Source: Pseudomonadales bacterium
GTDB taxonomy: Bacteria; Pseudomonadota; Gammaproteobacteria; Pseudomonadales; Ketobacteraceae
Reading direction: 5' to 3'
Length of the DNA: 64,000 nucleotides
Assembly (NCBI GenBank): GCA_020062665.1
Contig: JAGUVW010000022.1
Span: forward strand, 95,074 to 159,073
Below, piece by piece: positions 1 to 8,972 of this stretch (within the stretch, counting starts at the first letter, position 1; each line of letters opens with the position of its first letter). The translations under genes and the position numbers were made by a program. The notes below the pieces were generated by a model. It worked only from the letters and a program-made list of their open reading frames with translations. It made no database searches and was not told the DNA's origin.

Positions 1-555
1 GTGTGGGTGAATCCGCCCTGGTTGCCCTTTCCCCCGGCCCTGGCCCAACAGGGCGTGACGCTGGATAACACCCTGCTGCTGCGCTGTGAACAGGAGAAAG
101 ACGCCCTTTGGGCCATGGAACAGTGTCTGGCCTCGGGCAGTTGCAGTCTGGTGCAGGGCTGGCCCGCCCATCCGCAGCCCAACCAGCTGCGACGCCTGCA
201 ACTGGCGGCGCAGAAAGGCCATAGTCTGGGCCTGTTGCTGCGCCCTTCCCTGCATGGCCAGCAACCTTCGCCGGCACCGCTGCGGCTGGAACTGGCACCC
301 CTGCAGCTGCATCCCCGGGTACGCATTGTGAAATGTGCGGGACATTGGGGAAGCGACTGGCTGACGCTGAAGCCGGCGCCCGATCCGTCCAGCCTCAGCG
401 AACCCGCGCTGCCCATGGGCGTTGCCACCCAATTGCCGCAATCCGATGTCCCTGCACCGCTGCTGCCCTTGCGGCCCATTCCGCACCGGCCTTCCGCCCA
501 TTCTTCCAAATCCGGCCTTCCACCCACGCCCGGCCCGCAACCACCCGGAGCCTGA
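1..555 (+). CDS. imuA: ImuA C-terminal part (SOS mutagenesis protein), truncated by the window start
   Basis: This is the carboxy-terminal ~184 residues of an ImuA-like protein, a RecA/SulA-related accessory factor of the ImuA-ImuB-DnaE2 translesion mutasome. The call rests mainly on context: its stop lies 1 nt before imuB, which is followed by dnaE2, the classic SOS-induced cassette order. The visible part carries a VNPPWLPFPPALAQQG stretch typical of the family, then a poorly conserved proline-rich tail. The first base pair of the window starts a GTG, but this is probably internal: the family is about 200-250 residues long and the Walker-like N-terminal half is missing. The LexA-controlled promoter expected for this operon would be upstream, outside the window. 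Confidence 0.8.
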   Translation: MWVNPPWLPFPPALAQQGVTLDNTLLLRCEQEKDALWAMEQCLASGSCSLVQGWPAHPQPNQLRRLQLAAQKGHSLGLLLRPSLHGQQPSPAPLRLELAPLQLHPRVRIVKCAGHWGSDWLTLKPAPDPSSLSEPALPMGVATQLPQSDVPAPLLPLRPIPHRPSAHSSKSGLPPTPGPQPPGA

Positions 556-556
556 C

Positions 557-1999
557 ATGCTGTGGGCCTGTCTGCACTTTCCCGCACTGGCGCTGAAGCT
601 GGTGGAGCAACACCTCCCCCCGGAACAGCCCGTGATCATTGAAATCACCCACCGCCAGCGCCGGCGGGTATGGCTGGCCAATGCAGCCGCCCGTGCCGCC
701 GGTATCCAGCCAGACATGACCGTGCCCACCGCACAGAGTCTGGTGAAGGGTCTGCACTGCGCCGAACGCGACACCGACGCCGAGCAGGCCGCGCTTATCG
801 CCATCGGTCACTGGGCCTATCAGTTCACGCCCTATCTGCACCGCCACGGCGACAACAATCTGCTGCTGGAAGTAAGCCAGAGCCTGACCCTGTTCGGCGG
901 CAAGGACGCACTGGCCCAACGCATGCAAAGCCTGCTGCCGGATACCTTCCGCCCCGTCAACCTCGCCTTCTGCGACACCGCCCTGGCCGCCCTGCTGTTC
1001 GCGCAGACCCACGCCTCCACGGCATCAGCCCTGTTCTTCACCCTTGATCAGCTGAATGAAGAACCCATCGACGGCCTCGACATCGACGACGCCCTCAAGC
1101 GCGTACTGCACAGCGTCGGCATCACCACGCTCGCGCAGTTGCTGGCATTGCCACGGGATGCGCTGGCCAAGCGTTTCGGCCCGACGCTGGTGCACTACCT
1201 GCGGCAACTGACGGGTGAAACACCCGACCTGCTGCCCACCTGGAAACTGCCGGATCATTTCCAGGCGCAACTGGATTTCCCCCACGAACTGGAAAACAGC
1301 GCGCAACTGCTGTTTCCCCTGCGTCACCTGCTGACACGGCTGGAACACTATCTGCGCGCCCGTCAGGCCGCCACCACCTGCCTGCAGTTTGCGATGCCCC
1401 TGCGCAACCGCCAGCTGCAGCACTGGACATTGCGGCTGGCTGCGCCCCATTACCGCAGCACCGACATGATTCCCCTGCTGCAATTGCAACTGGAACGGCT
1501 GCAGCTGCAAGCCCCCGCGCTGGGTGTGCAACTGCAGGTGAATGAATTCGTGCCGTTACCGGGCGGCCAGCAGGATCTGCTCACACCCTGGCGCAGTGAT
1601 CAGGTCAGCCGTCAGCAACTGGTGGATCGCCTGCAGGCGCGACTGGGGCAGGACAACGTCTGCGGCCTGGGCATGGTGGCGGATCATCGCCCCGAATTCA
1701 GCTGGACACCCACACCGCCCGGCACACCGGCAGGACAAGGCAAAACCGTCGAGCACCCCACCGAGCAACGGCCATTCTGGCTACTGGAACAACCGCAAAA
1801 GCTGCGCGACAAGAAAGGACTCCCCGTGTATGGCGATCCCCTGCAACTGCTCAAAGGCCCCGAGCGCATCGAAACCGGCTGGTGGGACAACCGCCCCGTC
1901 AACCGGGATTATTTTGTCGCCCGTCGCGGCAACGGCCAGCGTCTGTGGATCTACCGCGACCGCACCAACCAGCAATGGTATCTGCACGGCATTTTCTAG
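557..1999 (+). CDS. imuB: ImuB, Y-family DNA polymerase-like mutasome protein
   Basis: A 480-residue Y-family polymerase-like protein. The start MLWACLHFPALALKL is the characteristic ImuB N-terminus and begins 1 nt after the imuA stop; the upstream open frame inside imuA is a shadow. ImuB proteins resemble DinB/UmuC but usually lack catalytic acidic residues and act as a hub linking DnaE2 to the sliding clamp and RecA. Visible landmarks are the palm-like segment around residues 85-130 (SLTLFGGKDAL region), a helix-hairpin-helix-like segment near residues 175-205 (GITTLAQLLALPRDALAKRFG), and a C-terminal tail ending in DRTNQQWYLHGIF, typical of the family. Translationally linked with imuA and followed after 23 nt by dnaE2. 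The role in induced mutagenesis is inferred from family and context. Confidence 0.92.
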   Translation: MLWACLHFPALALKLVEQHLPPEQPVIIEITHRQRRRVWLANAAARAAGIQPDMTVPTAQSLVKGLHCAERDTDAEQAALIAIGHWAYQFTPYLHRHGDNNLLLEVSQSLTLFGGKDALAQRMQSLLPDTFRPVNLAFCDTALAALLFAQTHASTASALFFTLDQLNEEPIDGLDIDDALKRVLHSVGITTLAQLLALPRDALAKRFGPTLVHYLRQLTGETPDLLPTWKLPDHFQAQLDFPHELENSAQLLFPLRHLLTRLEHYLRARQAATTCLQFAMPLRNRQLQHWTLRLAAPHYRSTDMIPLLQLQLERLQLQAPALGVQLQVNEFVPLPGGQQDLLTPWRSDQVSRQQLVDRLQARLGQDNVCGLGMVADHRPEFSWTPTPPGTPAGQGKTVEHPTEQRPFWLLEQPQKLRDKKGLPVYGDPLQLLKGPERIETGWWDNRPVNRDYFVARRGNGQRLWIYRDRTNQQWYLHGIF

Positions 2000-2022
2000 A
2001 ACGCACTCTTTTCAGGACTCGC

Positions 2023-5000
2023 ATGGATTACGCTGAACTGCTCTGCCACACCAACTTCACCTTTCTGCGCGGCGCCTCCCATCCCGAGGAACTGGTGCAG
2101 CAGGCCATCGCCCTGGGTTATCGCGCCCTGGCCATCACCGACGAATGCTCCGTGGCCGGTGTGGTACGCGCGCACGTGGAAATCAAAAAACTGCGGGAAG
2201 AAAACAACCTGCAGGAATTCAAACTGATCATCGGCAGCCGCTTTCTCACCGAAGAAGGCATCGAATGCATTCTGCTGGCACCGGATCGCCGCGCCTATGG
2301 CCAGCTCTCCACCCTGATCAGCCGCGCCCGCCGTCGCAGCAAAAAAGGCACCTACAGTTTAAAGGTGAGCGATCTGACACCCGCCACCGACGCCTGCCTG
2401 TTCATCTGGCTGCCCGGCAGCGATCAAACCCTGCTGGGCACCGACACCGCGCCACACATTCCCGCCCTGCAGCAAGCGCTGCAAATCCAGCACGCACACT
2501 GCCGCCAATTCATTCAGATTGCCGGGCAACGGCTGTGGATCGGCCTCACCCACAACCTGTCCAGCCAGGACGAACACCAATGCCAGCAACGCCGCCAACT
2601 GGCCCAGCGTCTGCAACTGCCCCTGGTGGCCTGTGGCAACGTGCACTGCCACATTCCGCAACGGCAACCCCTGCAGGACATCCTCACCGCCATCCGCCTC
2701 AACACCACCGTCCACAGCGCCGGCTTCAGCCTGCTGGCCAACCGTGAATCCTGCCTGCGCCCGCTTGCAGAACTGCAACAACGCTTTACGGCAGAAGAAC
2801 TGCAACAAACCCTGGCCATCGCCGCGCGCTGTCATTTCCAGCTCAGCGAACTCAACTACGAATATCCCCACGAACTGGTGCCCACCGGACACAACGCCGC
2901 ATCCTGGCTGCGTTCCCTGGTGGAAGACGGCGTAAAACAACGCTGGCCCCAGGGCGAAGACGCCAAAACCCGCGCCCTCATCGAAAAAGAACTGCAGATC
3001 ATCCACGAACTGAATTACGAACCCTATTTCCTCACCGTGTACGACATCGTGCACTTTGCCCGCTCGCAAAAAATCCTCTGCCAGGGACGCGGTTCCGCCG
3101 CCAACTCCGCCGTCTGCTACTGCCTGTTCATCACCGAAGTGAATCCCGCCACCAGCTCATTGCTGTTCGAACGCTTCATCTCGAAAGAACGCAACGAACC
3201 GCCGGACATCGACGTGGATTTCGAGCACGAACGGCGCGAAGAAGTGATTCAGTTCATCTACCGCAAATATGGCCGCCAGCGTGCCGCACTCACTGCCACC
3301 GTCATCCGCTATCGCACCAAAAGCGCGATCCGTGACGTGGGCAAGGCCATGGGCTTCGACCAGACCCTGCTCGACACCCTGTCCCAATCCCTGGCCTGGT
3401 GGGATCGCAAGGAACAACTGCCGCAACGCCTGCGCGAACTGGGCATCGATCCCGACAACCCGCGCATCCGCCAATTCAAATGGCTGGTGGAACAACTGCT
3501 GGGATTTCCGCGCCATCTATCGCAGCACGTGGGTGGCTTCATCATTTCCGCCGGACCGCTGGATCAACTGGTGCCCATCGAAAACGCCAGCATGGACGAC
3601 CGCACCGTGGTGCAATGGGACAAAGACGACATCGAAGCCCTGGGCCTGATGAAAATCGACGTGCTGGCCCTGGGCATGCTCACCGCCATCCGCAAAAATT
3701 TTGCCCTGGTGGAACAGATACGCGGCGTGCAACACACCATGGCCGCCCTGCTGCAACAACAGGATGAAGCCACCTACAAGATGCTGCAACGCGGCGACAG
3801 CGTGGGCGTATTCCAGGTGGAATCCCGCGCCCAGATGGCCATGCTGCCGCGCCTCAAACCCAAGGTGTTCTACGATCTGGTGATCCAGGTGGCCATCGTG
3901 CGCCCCGGCCCCATCCAGGGCGACATGGTGCATCCCTATCTGCAACGGCGCCAACTGAAACCGGAAGATATTCATTACGAATCCGATGCGCTGCGGCCCG
4001 TGCTGGAACGTACCCTCGGCATTCCCATTTTCCAGGAACAGGTGATTGCGCTGGCGATGGTGGCCGCCGGTTTCAGCGGTGGCGAAGCCGATCAACTGCG
4101 CCGCGCCATGGCCGCGTGGAAACGCAAAGGCGGACTGGAACCCTACGAACAGAAACTCGAAACCGGCATGCTGGAGCGCGGCTATTCGCTGGAATTCGCC
4201 CACCGCATCATCGCCCAGATCCGCGGTTTCGGCGAATACGGATTCCCTGAATCCCACGCCGCCAGTTTCGCCTTGCTGGTGTATGTGTCGGCCTGGCTGA
4301 AATGCCACGAACCCGCCGCGTTCTGCTGCGGCCTGCTCAACGCACTGCCGATGGGATTTTATTCCCCGTCGCAACTGGTGCAGGATGTCAAACGTCACCA
4401 CATCGACGTGCGCCCCATCGACGTACTGCACAGCCACTGGGATCACACACTCGAAACCGACGCCCTGGAACGCCACCCGCAACGGCAACCCGCCATCCGC
4501 CTGGGCCTGCGTCTGGTGCAGAACCTGTCGCACAACGGCGCCGAACAGTTGCTGCAACAACGCCGGCAGAAAAACTTCCACTCCCTGGCCGACTTCACCC
4601 GCCGCTGCCGCCTCAACCAGAAAGACATGGACGCCCTGGCCCACGCCAACGCCCTGCAATCCCTCAGCGCCCACCGTTTTCAGGCACGCTGGGACATGCA
4701 GGGCCTGCAACGGGAATCCCCACTCCTGCAACAGGAACAACAACGGGAATCCCCCGTGCAACTGCCCGCCCCCAGCGAAACCCAAAACCTGCGCGAGGAT
4801 TACCACAGCACCGGCCTCACCCTGGGCCGTCATCCCATGGCACTGCTGCGCAACCACCCCGCCCTGCGCAACGTCAAACGCCACAGCGACCTGCACTCCC
4901 TGCACCACAAATGCTTCGTCCGCATCGCCGGCATCGTCACCGGCCGCCAACGCCCCGGCACTGCCACCGGCGTCGTCTTCATCACCCTTGAGGACGAAAC

Positions 5001-5193
5001 CGGCAACAGCAACATCGTCGTCTGGCGCGATCTGGTGGAACGCTTTCGCGCCGAAGTCCTCCACGCCCAGATGCTGTGTGTCAAAGGCGTGGTGGAGCGG
5101 GATGGCGACGTCATCCACGTCATCGCCGGCCACCTGCAGGACATGACGGACTTACTGGGGGAACTGGATACCAGTTCGCGGGATTTTCACTGA
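2023..5193 (+). CDS. dnaE2: Error-prone DNA polymerase III alpha subunit DnaE2 (ImuC)
   Basis: A 1056-residue C-family polymerase, the normal DnaE2 size and shorter than replicative DnaE. The start MDYAELLCHTNFTFLRGASHPEE is the standard PHP-domain opening; an in-frame extension back to 1882 overlaps imuB and is not needed. The PHP domain covers about residues 1-280. The catalytic PDIDVDFEHERR motif has Asp397 and Asp399. Finger and beta-binding regions follow, and an OB-fold (RIAGIVTGRQRPGTATGVVFITLEDETG) occupies roughly residues 965-1040. It performs translesion synthesis with ImuB after DNA damage and is expected to be part of the LexA regulon. Last gene of the imuA-imuB-dnaE2 operon. Confidence 0.95.
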   Translation: MDYAELLCHTNFTFLRGASHPEELVQQAIALGYRALAITDECSVAGVVRAHVEIKKLREENNLQEFKLIIGSRFLTEEGIECILLAPDRRAYGQLSTLISRARRRSKKGTYSLKVSDLTPATDACLFIWLPGSDQTLLGTDTAPHIPALQQALQIQHAHCRQFIQIAGQRLWIGLTHNLSSQDEHQCQQRRQLAQRLQLPLVACGNVHCHIPQRQPLQDILTAIRLNTTVHSAGFSLLANRESCLRPLAELQQRFTAEELQQTLAIAARCHFQLSELNYEYPHELVPTGHNAASWLRSLVEDGVKQRWPQGEDAKTRALIEKELQIIHELNYEPYFLTVYDIVHFARSQKILCQGRGSAANSAVCYCLFITEVNPATSSLLFERFISKERNEPPDIDVDFEHERREEVIQFIYRKYGRQRAALTATVIRYRTKSAIRDVGKAMGFDQTLLDTLSQSLAWWDRKEQLPQRLRELGIDPDNPRIRQFKWLVEQLLGFPRHLSQHVGGFIISAGPLDQLVPIENASMDDRTVVQWDKDDIEALGLMKIDVLALGMLTAIRKNFALVEQIRGVQHTMAALLQQQDEATYKMLQRGDSVGVFQVESRAQMAMLPRLKPKVFYDLVIQVAIVRPGPIQGDMVHPYLQRRQLKPEDIHYESDALRPVLERTLGIPIFQEQVIALAMVAAGFSGGEADQLRRAMAAWKRKGGLEPYEQKLETGMLERGYSLEFAHRIIAQIRGFGEYGFPESHAASFALLVYVSAWLKCHEPAAFCCGLLNALPMGFYSPSQLVQDVKRHHIDVRPIDVLHSHWDHTLETDALERHPQRQPAIRLGLRLVQNLSHNGAEQLLQQRRQKNFHSLADFTRRCRLNQKDMDALAHANALQSLSAHRFQARWDMQGLQRESPLLQQEQQRESPVQLPAPSETQNLREDYHSTGLTLGRHPMALLRNHPALRNVKRHSDLHSLHHKCFVRIAGIVTGRQRPGTATGVVFITLEDETGNSNIVVWRDLVERFRAEVLHAQMLCVKGVVERDGDVIHVIAGHLQDMTDLLGELDTSSRDFH

Positions 5194-5285
5194 GTACGCC
5201 CACCGGCCCCTCACCAGAGCAAATCCGTGCCTTTGGACTACACTTTACAGTTAGACCCAAATCCATCGAGCCACGAGATAACCCC

Positions 5286-7718
5286 ATGTTTTCCGACACT
5301 ATTGCCGGCTGGAAGATCTTCCGCAACGCACAACGCCGCAAAGAAGCCCAGGCCATGATGGACGCCTTCAGCAAATCCATGGCCATCATCGAATTCACAC
5401 TGGATGGCACCATCATCACAGCCAATGATAATTTTCTGCGTGCGATGGGCTACTCGCTGGGCGAAATCCAGGGGCAACATCACCGCATGTTTGTCGAACC
5501 CGGCTATCAGAACAGCAACGACTATCACGCCTTCTGGGAACGACTGGGGCGCGGACAATTCGAGTCCGGGCAATACCTGCGCCTCGGCAAGGGCGGCAAA
5601 CCGATCTGGATCGAAGCCACCTACAACCCCATCTTCGACGCCAAAGGCCACCCCTACAAAGTGGTCAAATTCGCCACCGACATTACCGCCAGAAAACTGC
5701 GCGATGCAGATTACGAAGGACAGATTGCCGCGATTGGAAAATCCATGGCTGTCATCGAATTCTCGCTCGACGGCAAGATACTGACCGCCAACAGCAACTT
5801 TCTGGATGCAATCGGCTATTCACTGAATGAAATCGTCGGCCAGCATCACAGCATGTTCGTTGATTCTGCCCAGCGCGACAGCATCGAGTACCGCCGATTC
5901 TGGGAAAAACTCGGCCGCGGCGAATATGATTCAGGACAATACCTGCGTATCGGCAAGGGCGGCAGACAGATATGGATACAGGCCTCCTACAACCCCATCG
6001 TGGATGCTGCCGGCAAATATTTCAAAGTCGTGAAATTTGCCACCGACATCACCCAGCAGAAATTGCGTGACGCCGAATCGGCAGGACAAATCGCAGCGAT
6101 TGGAAAATCCATGGCCGTGATCGAATTCCTGCCCGACGGCACCATCCTGACCGCCAACGACAATTTTCTGCAGACACTCGGCTATTCACTCGACGAGATC
6201 AAAGGCAAGCATCACAGCCTGTTCGTCGATGCAACCTACCGGCAGAGCCCGGAATACCGCATGCTCTGGGACAAGCTGGGCCGTGGCGAATACGACTCCG
6301 GCCAATACCTGCGTATCGGCAAGGGCGGCAAACGGGTATGGATACAGGCGTCGTACAACCCCATCCTGGATGCCAATGGCAAGTGCTTCAAGGTAGTGAA
6401 ATTTGCCGCCGACATTACCGCACAGAAGGAACGCAACGCGGAATTCGAAGGCCAGCTCGCCGCCATCGACAAATCCATGGCTGTCATCGAATTCACACTG
6501 GACGGAAAAATCCTCAAGGCCAATGAAAACTTCCTCAAAACCATGGGCTATTCGGCGGCGGAAATCACCGGCCAGCATCACGGCATGTTTGTCGATCCCA
6601 CCTATCGCCAAAGCGCGGAATACAAACTGTTTTGGGAACGGCTCGGCCGGGGCCAATACGACGCCGGGCAATATCTGCGCCTTGGCAAGAACGGCAAAAA
6701 AATATGGATTCAGGCCTCCTACAACCCGATCCTGGATGCCAACGGCGTTCCCTTCAAAGTCGTGAAATACGCAACGGATATCACCGAACAGAAAAATGCC
6801 GCCGCCACCACACAGCAAGCCATCGAAGACGTCATGCGGGTCATGAGCGCGGTTGCCTCCGGCAATCTGTCCGAGAAAATCACGCGGGATTACGACGGCC
6901 CGTTTGCACAGCTCAAGGCCAATGTGAACGATACCTGCAACACACTCACCGAGATCATCAGCAACATCCGGCAAGCATCGACGCTGATCACATCGGCGGC
7001 CACCGAAATTGCCGATGGCAACTCTGATCTGAGCCAGCGCACCGAAGAGCAAGCGTCATCACTGGAAGAAACGGCCGCCAGCATGGAAGAGATGATGAGC
7101 ACGGTGAAGCAAAGCACCGAAAACGCCATACAGGCCAGCCAGCTTGCAGCTGACGTGCTGCGTCGCGCCCGCTCCGGCGGCGAAGTGGTAGAACGCGCCG
7201 TTCAGGCCATGGACGAGATCAACCGTTCCAGCAAACGGGTTGCCGACATCATCGGCGTCATCAATGACATTGCCTTTCAAACCAATCTGCTGGCATTGAA
7301 TGCAGCAGTCGAAGCGGCGCGCGCCGGCGACCAGGGCCGGGGCTTTGCTGTAGTGGCCGGCGAAGTCCGCAATCTGGCCCAACGCTCGGCAGGCGCTGCA
7401 AAGGAAATCAAGGAACTGATCAGCGACAGCGTAAGCAAAGTCGCCGATGGCACCCAGTTTGTGAATCAATCCGGCCAAACCCTGAAAGAGCTGGTCGAAA
7501 CCATCGGCAAAGTGGACATGATGATGCGCGAAATCAGCGACACCTCCCAGGCACAAAAGGCCGGCATCGAACAGGTAAACCAGGCCGTCGCGCAAATGGA
7601 TCAAGTGACCCAACAGAATGCCGCACTGGTGGAAGAAGCAACCGCCGCCAGCGAAGCCATGGCGGAACAATCACAAAAACTGCAAGAGATGGTGGGCTTC
7701 TTCCGGGTGGGCAGCTAG
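5286..7718 (+). CDS. Soluble methyl-accepting chemotaxis protein with four tandem PAS domains
   Basis: An 810-residue chemoreceptor without transmembrane segments. Residues ~22-500 are four PAS domains of nearly equal length (122 residues each), every copy carrying KSMAVIEF-like, GQHH.MFV and GQYLR.GK.GK..WI motifs. A HAMP-like linker (~505-570) and the MCP signalling hairpin follow, with the invariant tip NDIAFQTNLLALNAAVEAARAG near residue 660. PAS-MCP proteins of this kind (Aer/BdlA-like) sense redox, oxygen or small ligands in the cytoplasm and signal to CheA-CheW. The start MFSDTIAGWKIF at 5286 is chosen because the upstream extension is unrelated and overlaps dnaE2. No chemotaxis genes are adjacent, so it appears to be an orphan receptor. 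Ligand or cofactor is unknown. Confidence 0.93.
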   Translation: MFSDTIAGWKIFRNAQRRKEAQAMMDAFSKSMAIIEFTLDGTIITANDNFLRAMGYSLGEIQGQHHRMFVEPGYQNSNDYHAFWERLGRGQFESGQYLRLGKGGKPIWIEATYNPIFDAKGHPYKVVKFATDITARKLRDADYEGQIAAIGKSMAVIEFSLDGKILTANSNFLDAIGYSLNEIVGQHHSMFVDSAQRDSIEYRRFWEKLGRGEYDSGQYLRIGKGGRQIWIQASYNPIVDAAGKYFKVVKFATDITQQKLRDAESAGQIAAIGKSMAVIEFLPDGTILTANDNFLQTLGYSLDEIKGKHHSLFVDATYRQSPEYRMLWDKLGRGEYDSGQYLRIGKGGKRVWIQASYNPILDANGKCFKVVKFAADITAQKERNAEFEGQLAAIDKSMAVIEFTLDGKILKANENFLKTMGYSAAEITGQHHGMFVDPTYRQSAEYKLFWERLGRGQYDAGQYLRLGKNGKKIWIQASYNPILDANGVPFKVVKYATDITEQKNAAATTQQAIEDVMRVMSAVASGNLSEKITRDYDGPFAQLKANVNDTCNTLTEIISNIRQASTLITSAATEIADGNSDLSQRTEEQASSLEETAASMEEMMSTVKQSTENAIQASQLAADVLRRARSGGEVVERAVQAMDEINRSSKRVADIIGVINDIAFQTNLLALNAAVEAARAGDQGRGFAVVAGEVRNLAQRSAGAAKEIKELISDSVSKVADGTQFVNQSGQTLKELVETIGKVDMMMREISDTSQAQKAGIEQVNQAVAQMDQVTQQNAALVEEATAASEAMAEQSQKLQEMVGFFRVGS
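5352..6800 (+). repeat. Four ~366-bp tandem repeats encoding the PAS domains
   Basis: Units begin near 5352, 5718, 6084 and 6450, an exact 366-bp period between corresponding codons of copies 2, 3 and 4. Several stretches are nearly identical in DNA (for example the codons for the KSMAVIEF and GQYLRIGKGG segments), which points to recent internal duplication or gene conversion rather than ancient domain recruitment. The fourth copy runs out into the HAMP-like linker. Confidence 0.85.
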
Positions 7719-7751
7719 GACATCCCTTTTGATGGATGAACAACCCCACCG

Positions 7752-7840
7752 GGATACCCGGCTGATCGATTTATATACTCGCCATATCAATTGACCATAC
7801 TTGGACGATCAAATTTCATTCTCTGGGTATCCGTGAGGAT
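7752..7840 (-). repeat. Two inverted copies of the same repeat
   Basis: The reverse complement of 7807-7832 reads GGATACCCAGAGAATGAAATTTGATC piecewise, matching the direct copies at 7861 and 7945. The reverse complement of about 7755-7790 gives a GATATGGCGAGTATATAAAT core followed by CGATCAGCC, a more diverged match. The array is therefore two inverted plus three direct units. Confidence 0.55.
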
Positions 7841-7855
7841 ACTCCCGACATCATT

Positions 7856-7987
7856 ACTGGATACCGCGAGAATACAAATTGATCAGCGGAGAATGGTGCT
7901 TGGATACGCCGGGAATATAAATTGATCTGCGCAGAGGGGTAGTTTGATACCCGGAGAATATAAATTGACCCGCGCAGAGGGGTCAGA
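7856..7987. repeat. Three imperfect direct repeats (~44 bp each)
   Basis: Three head-to-tail copies begin near 7856, 7901 and 7945. Each has the form GGATAC (or TGATAC), then a short GC-rich CC/CG GAG segment, AATAYAAATTGA and a GCG.AGAGG-like end. Copies 2 and 3 share the run GAATATAAATTGA and a CGCAGAGGGGT end. Together with two inverted copies just upstream this looks like a REP-type or BIME-type extragenic element. No nearby transposase was found. Confidence 0.7.
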
Positions 7988-8026
7988 GGATGTTCTGAGC
8001 ATGCTAATGCAGGCTCCGGGAGGAAA

Positions 8027-8076
8027 GGCAGGGCCTGCGCCCTGCCCCGCAACCCTGCCAGGAAACCCCGGCAGGG
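8027..8076 (-). terminator. GC-rich hairpins downstream of the minus-strand gene
   Basis: GGCAGGGC (8027-8034) pairs with GCCCTGCC (8039-8046), and CCCTGCC (8053-8059) pairs with GGCAGGG (8070-8076). On the minus strand the second hairpin to be transcribed is followed by TTTCCT, only a weak T-tract, so termination is plausible rather than certain. Confidence 0.4.
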
Positions 8077-8091
8077 CCGCCCGACCCGGTG

Positions 8092-8580
8092 TCAGGTTGC
8101 ATCCCCATCCGGCGCGGGCTTCTTGCGACGGCCACCGGGAAAGCGCACAGCCAGATCCTCATAGATGGCCTTGGCCTTCACCACACCGTTGGCAGCCAGC
8201 AACTTCACGTTCTGATAGAACTTCATCGCCCCCTGCAACGCCTCGGCACCGGTGAGCATGATCGTGTCATCCAGCGCCACCATCATCGGCTGCAACCGAC
8301 GCTGATAGCTGGACAGACGCGAATTGCTGTTCACATCGCGGTTCAGGTGCTGCACGTTCAGGAACACCGGCACCATTTCGGGGTTCTGCGCCGAATACTC
8401 CACCGCCTTGCCCAGCAGACCATAGTTCTTCTGCCCCAGCTTGTGCAGTTCCTTGCGCTGCTCGACCGTCAACGTCCTCAGCAACGTCAACAGATCCGTC
8501 TCCAGCCCATCAAGATGAGCGTGAATACGGCGATCGAGCTCGTCCGTGATATCGATATCGACACGATTATCCTGCGACAT
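8092..8580 (-). CDS. Conserved protein of unknown function (162 aa)
   Basis: A 162-residue mostly helical soluble protein starting MSQDNRVDIDITDELD. The start is fixed by a strong AAGGAGGAG ribosome site 5 nt upstream; the longer in-frame start would place that site inside the gene. No signal peptide or membrane segment. The sequence has a repeated charged-helix character (LLTLLRTLTVEQRKELHKLGQ) and a basic tail (FPGGRRKKPAPDGDAT). I do not recognise a characterised family. It is monocistronic: the repeat region lies downstream and a 390-bp gap upstream. Confidence 0.75.
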   Translation of the reverse strand: MSQDNRVDIDITDELDRRIHAHLDGLETDLLTLLRTLTVEQRKELHKLGQKNYGLLGKAVEYSAQNPEMVPVFLNVQHLNRDVNSNSRLSSYQRRLQPMMVALDDTIMLTGAEALQGAMKFYQNVKLLAANGVVKAKAIYEDLAVRFPGGRRKKPAPDGDAT

Positions 8581-8972
8581 CGGACTCCTCCTTATCTGTG
8601 AATGAAAGGGTTTAAGCACGGGGAAAATATTTTCCTCGTATCAGAAAGACAGAGGTCACGTAAAAAAACGGCAATTTTTGGAAATAATCGGGGGGATGGT
8701 GAAAAGCGGTAGCGGGATGCCGCTACCTAAGCAGGTTTGCCGGGGATTTTAGGGATATGGTAACGTTGGGCTATGTCAGGCGAATTGACTTGGATTGGGC
8801 GTGAGGGGCGAAGGCGCCGGGGGCGGTTCGTTGAATTGGGATGGGTGGGGATTCATCCGGGCTGACAGGCGGGTTCTAGCTGCATGGCGTCGAACAGGGT
8901 TGGATGCTGGAGCGGAACGGTGGGTTTTGGGTTTGGGTAGTTGAATAATATTCTTAGAGGTTTAGGCACTCT
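8581..8972. other. Intergenic stretch without recognised features
   Basis: About 390 bp. It changes from the host-like GC-rich composition on the left to AT-rich sequence by 8940 and marks the left edge of the accessory island. No tRNA, no att-like direct repeat and no clear hairpin terminator was seen. A weak TTAGAGG at 8954 may be the ribosome site of the next gene. Confidence 0.5.

Larger units (their letters stand above)
7719..8091. other. Intergenic region with a diverged repeat array and GC-rich hairpins
   Basis: No convincing gene. The left part (7750-7990) holds about five copies of a short repeat in both orientations, described separately. The right part (8027-8076) holds two GC-rich inverted repeats that could terminate the minus-strand gene ending at 8092. 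The small open frames here cross the repeats and have no credible start. Confidence 0.6.

Noticed and set aside
3517..5133. Long minus-strand open frame (538 codons) opposite dnaE2
   Set aside because: It is antisense to a well-conserved gene in high-GC DNA, with His/Gly/Val-rich composition typical of antisense frames and no ribosome site.
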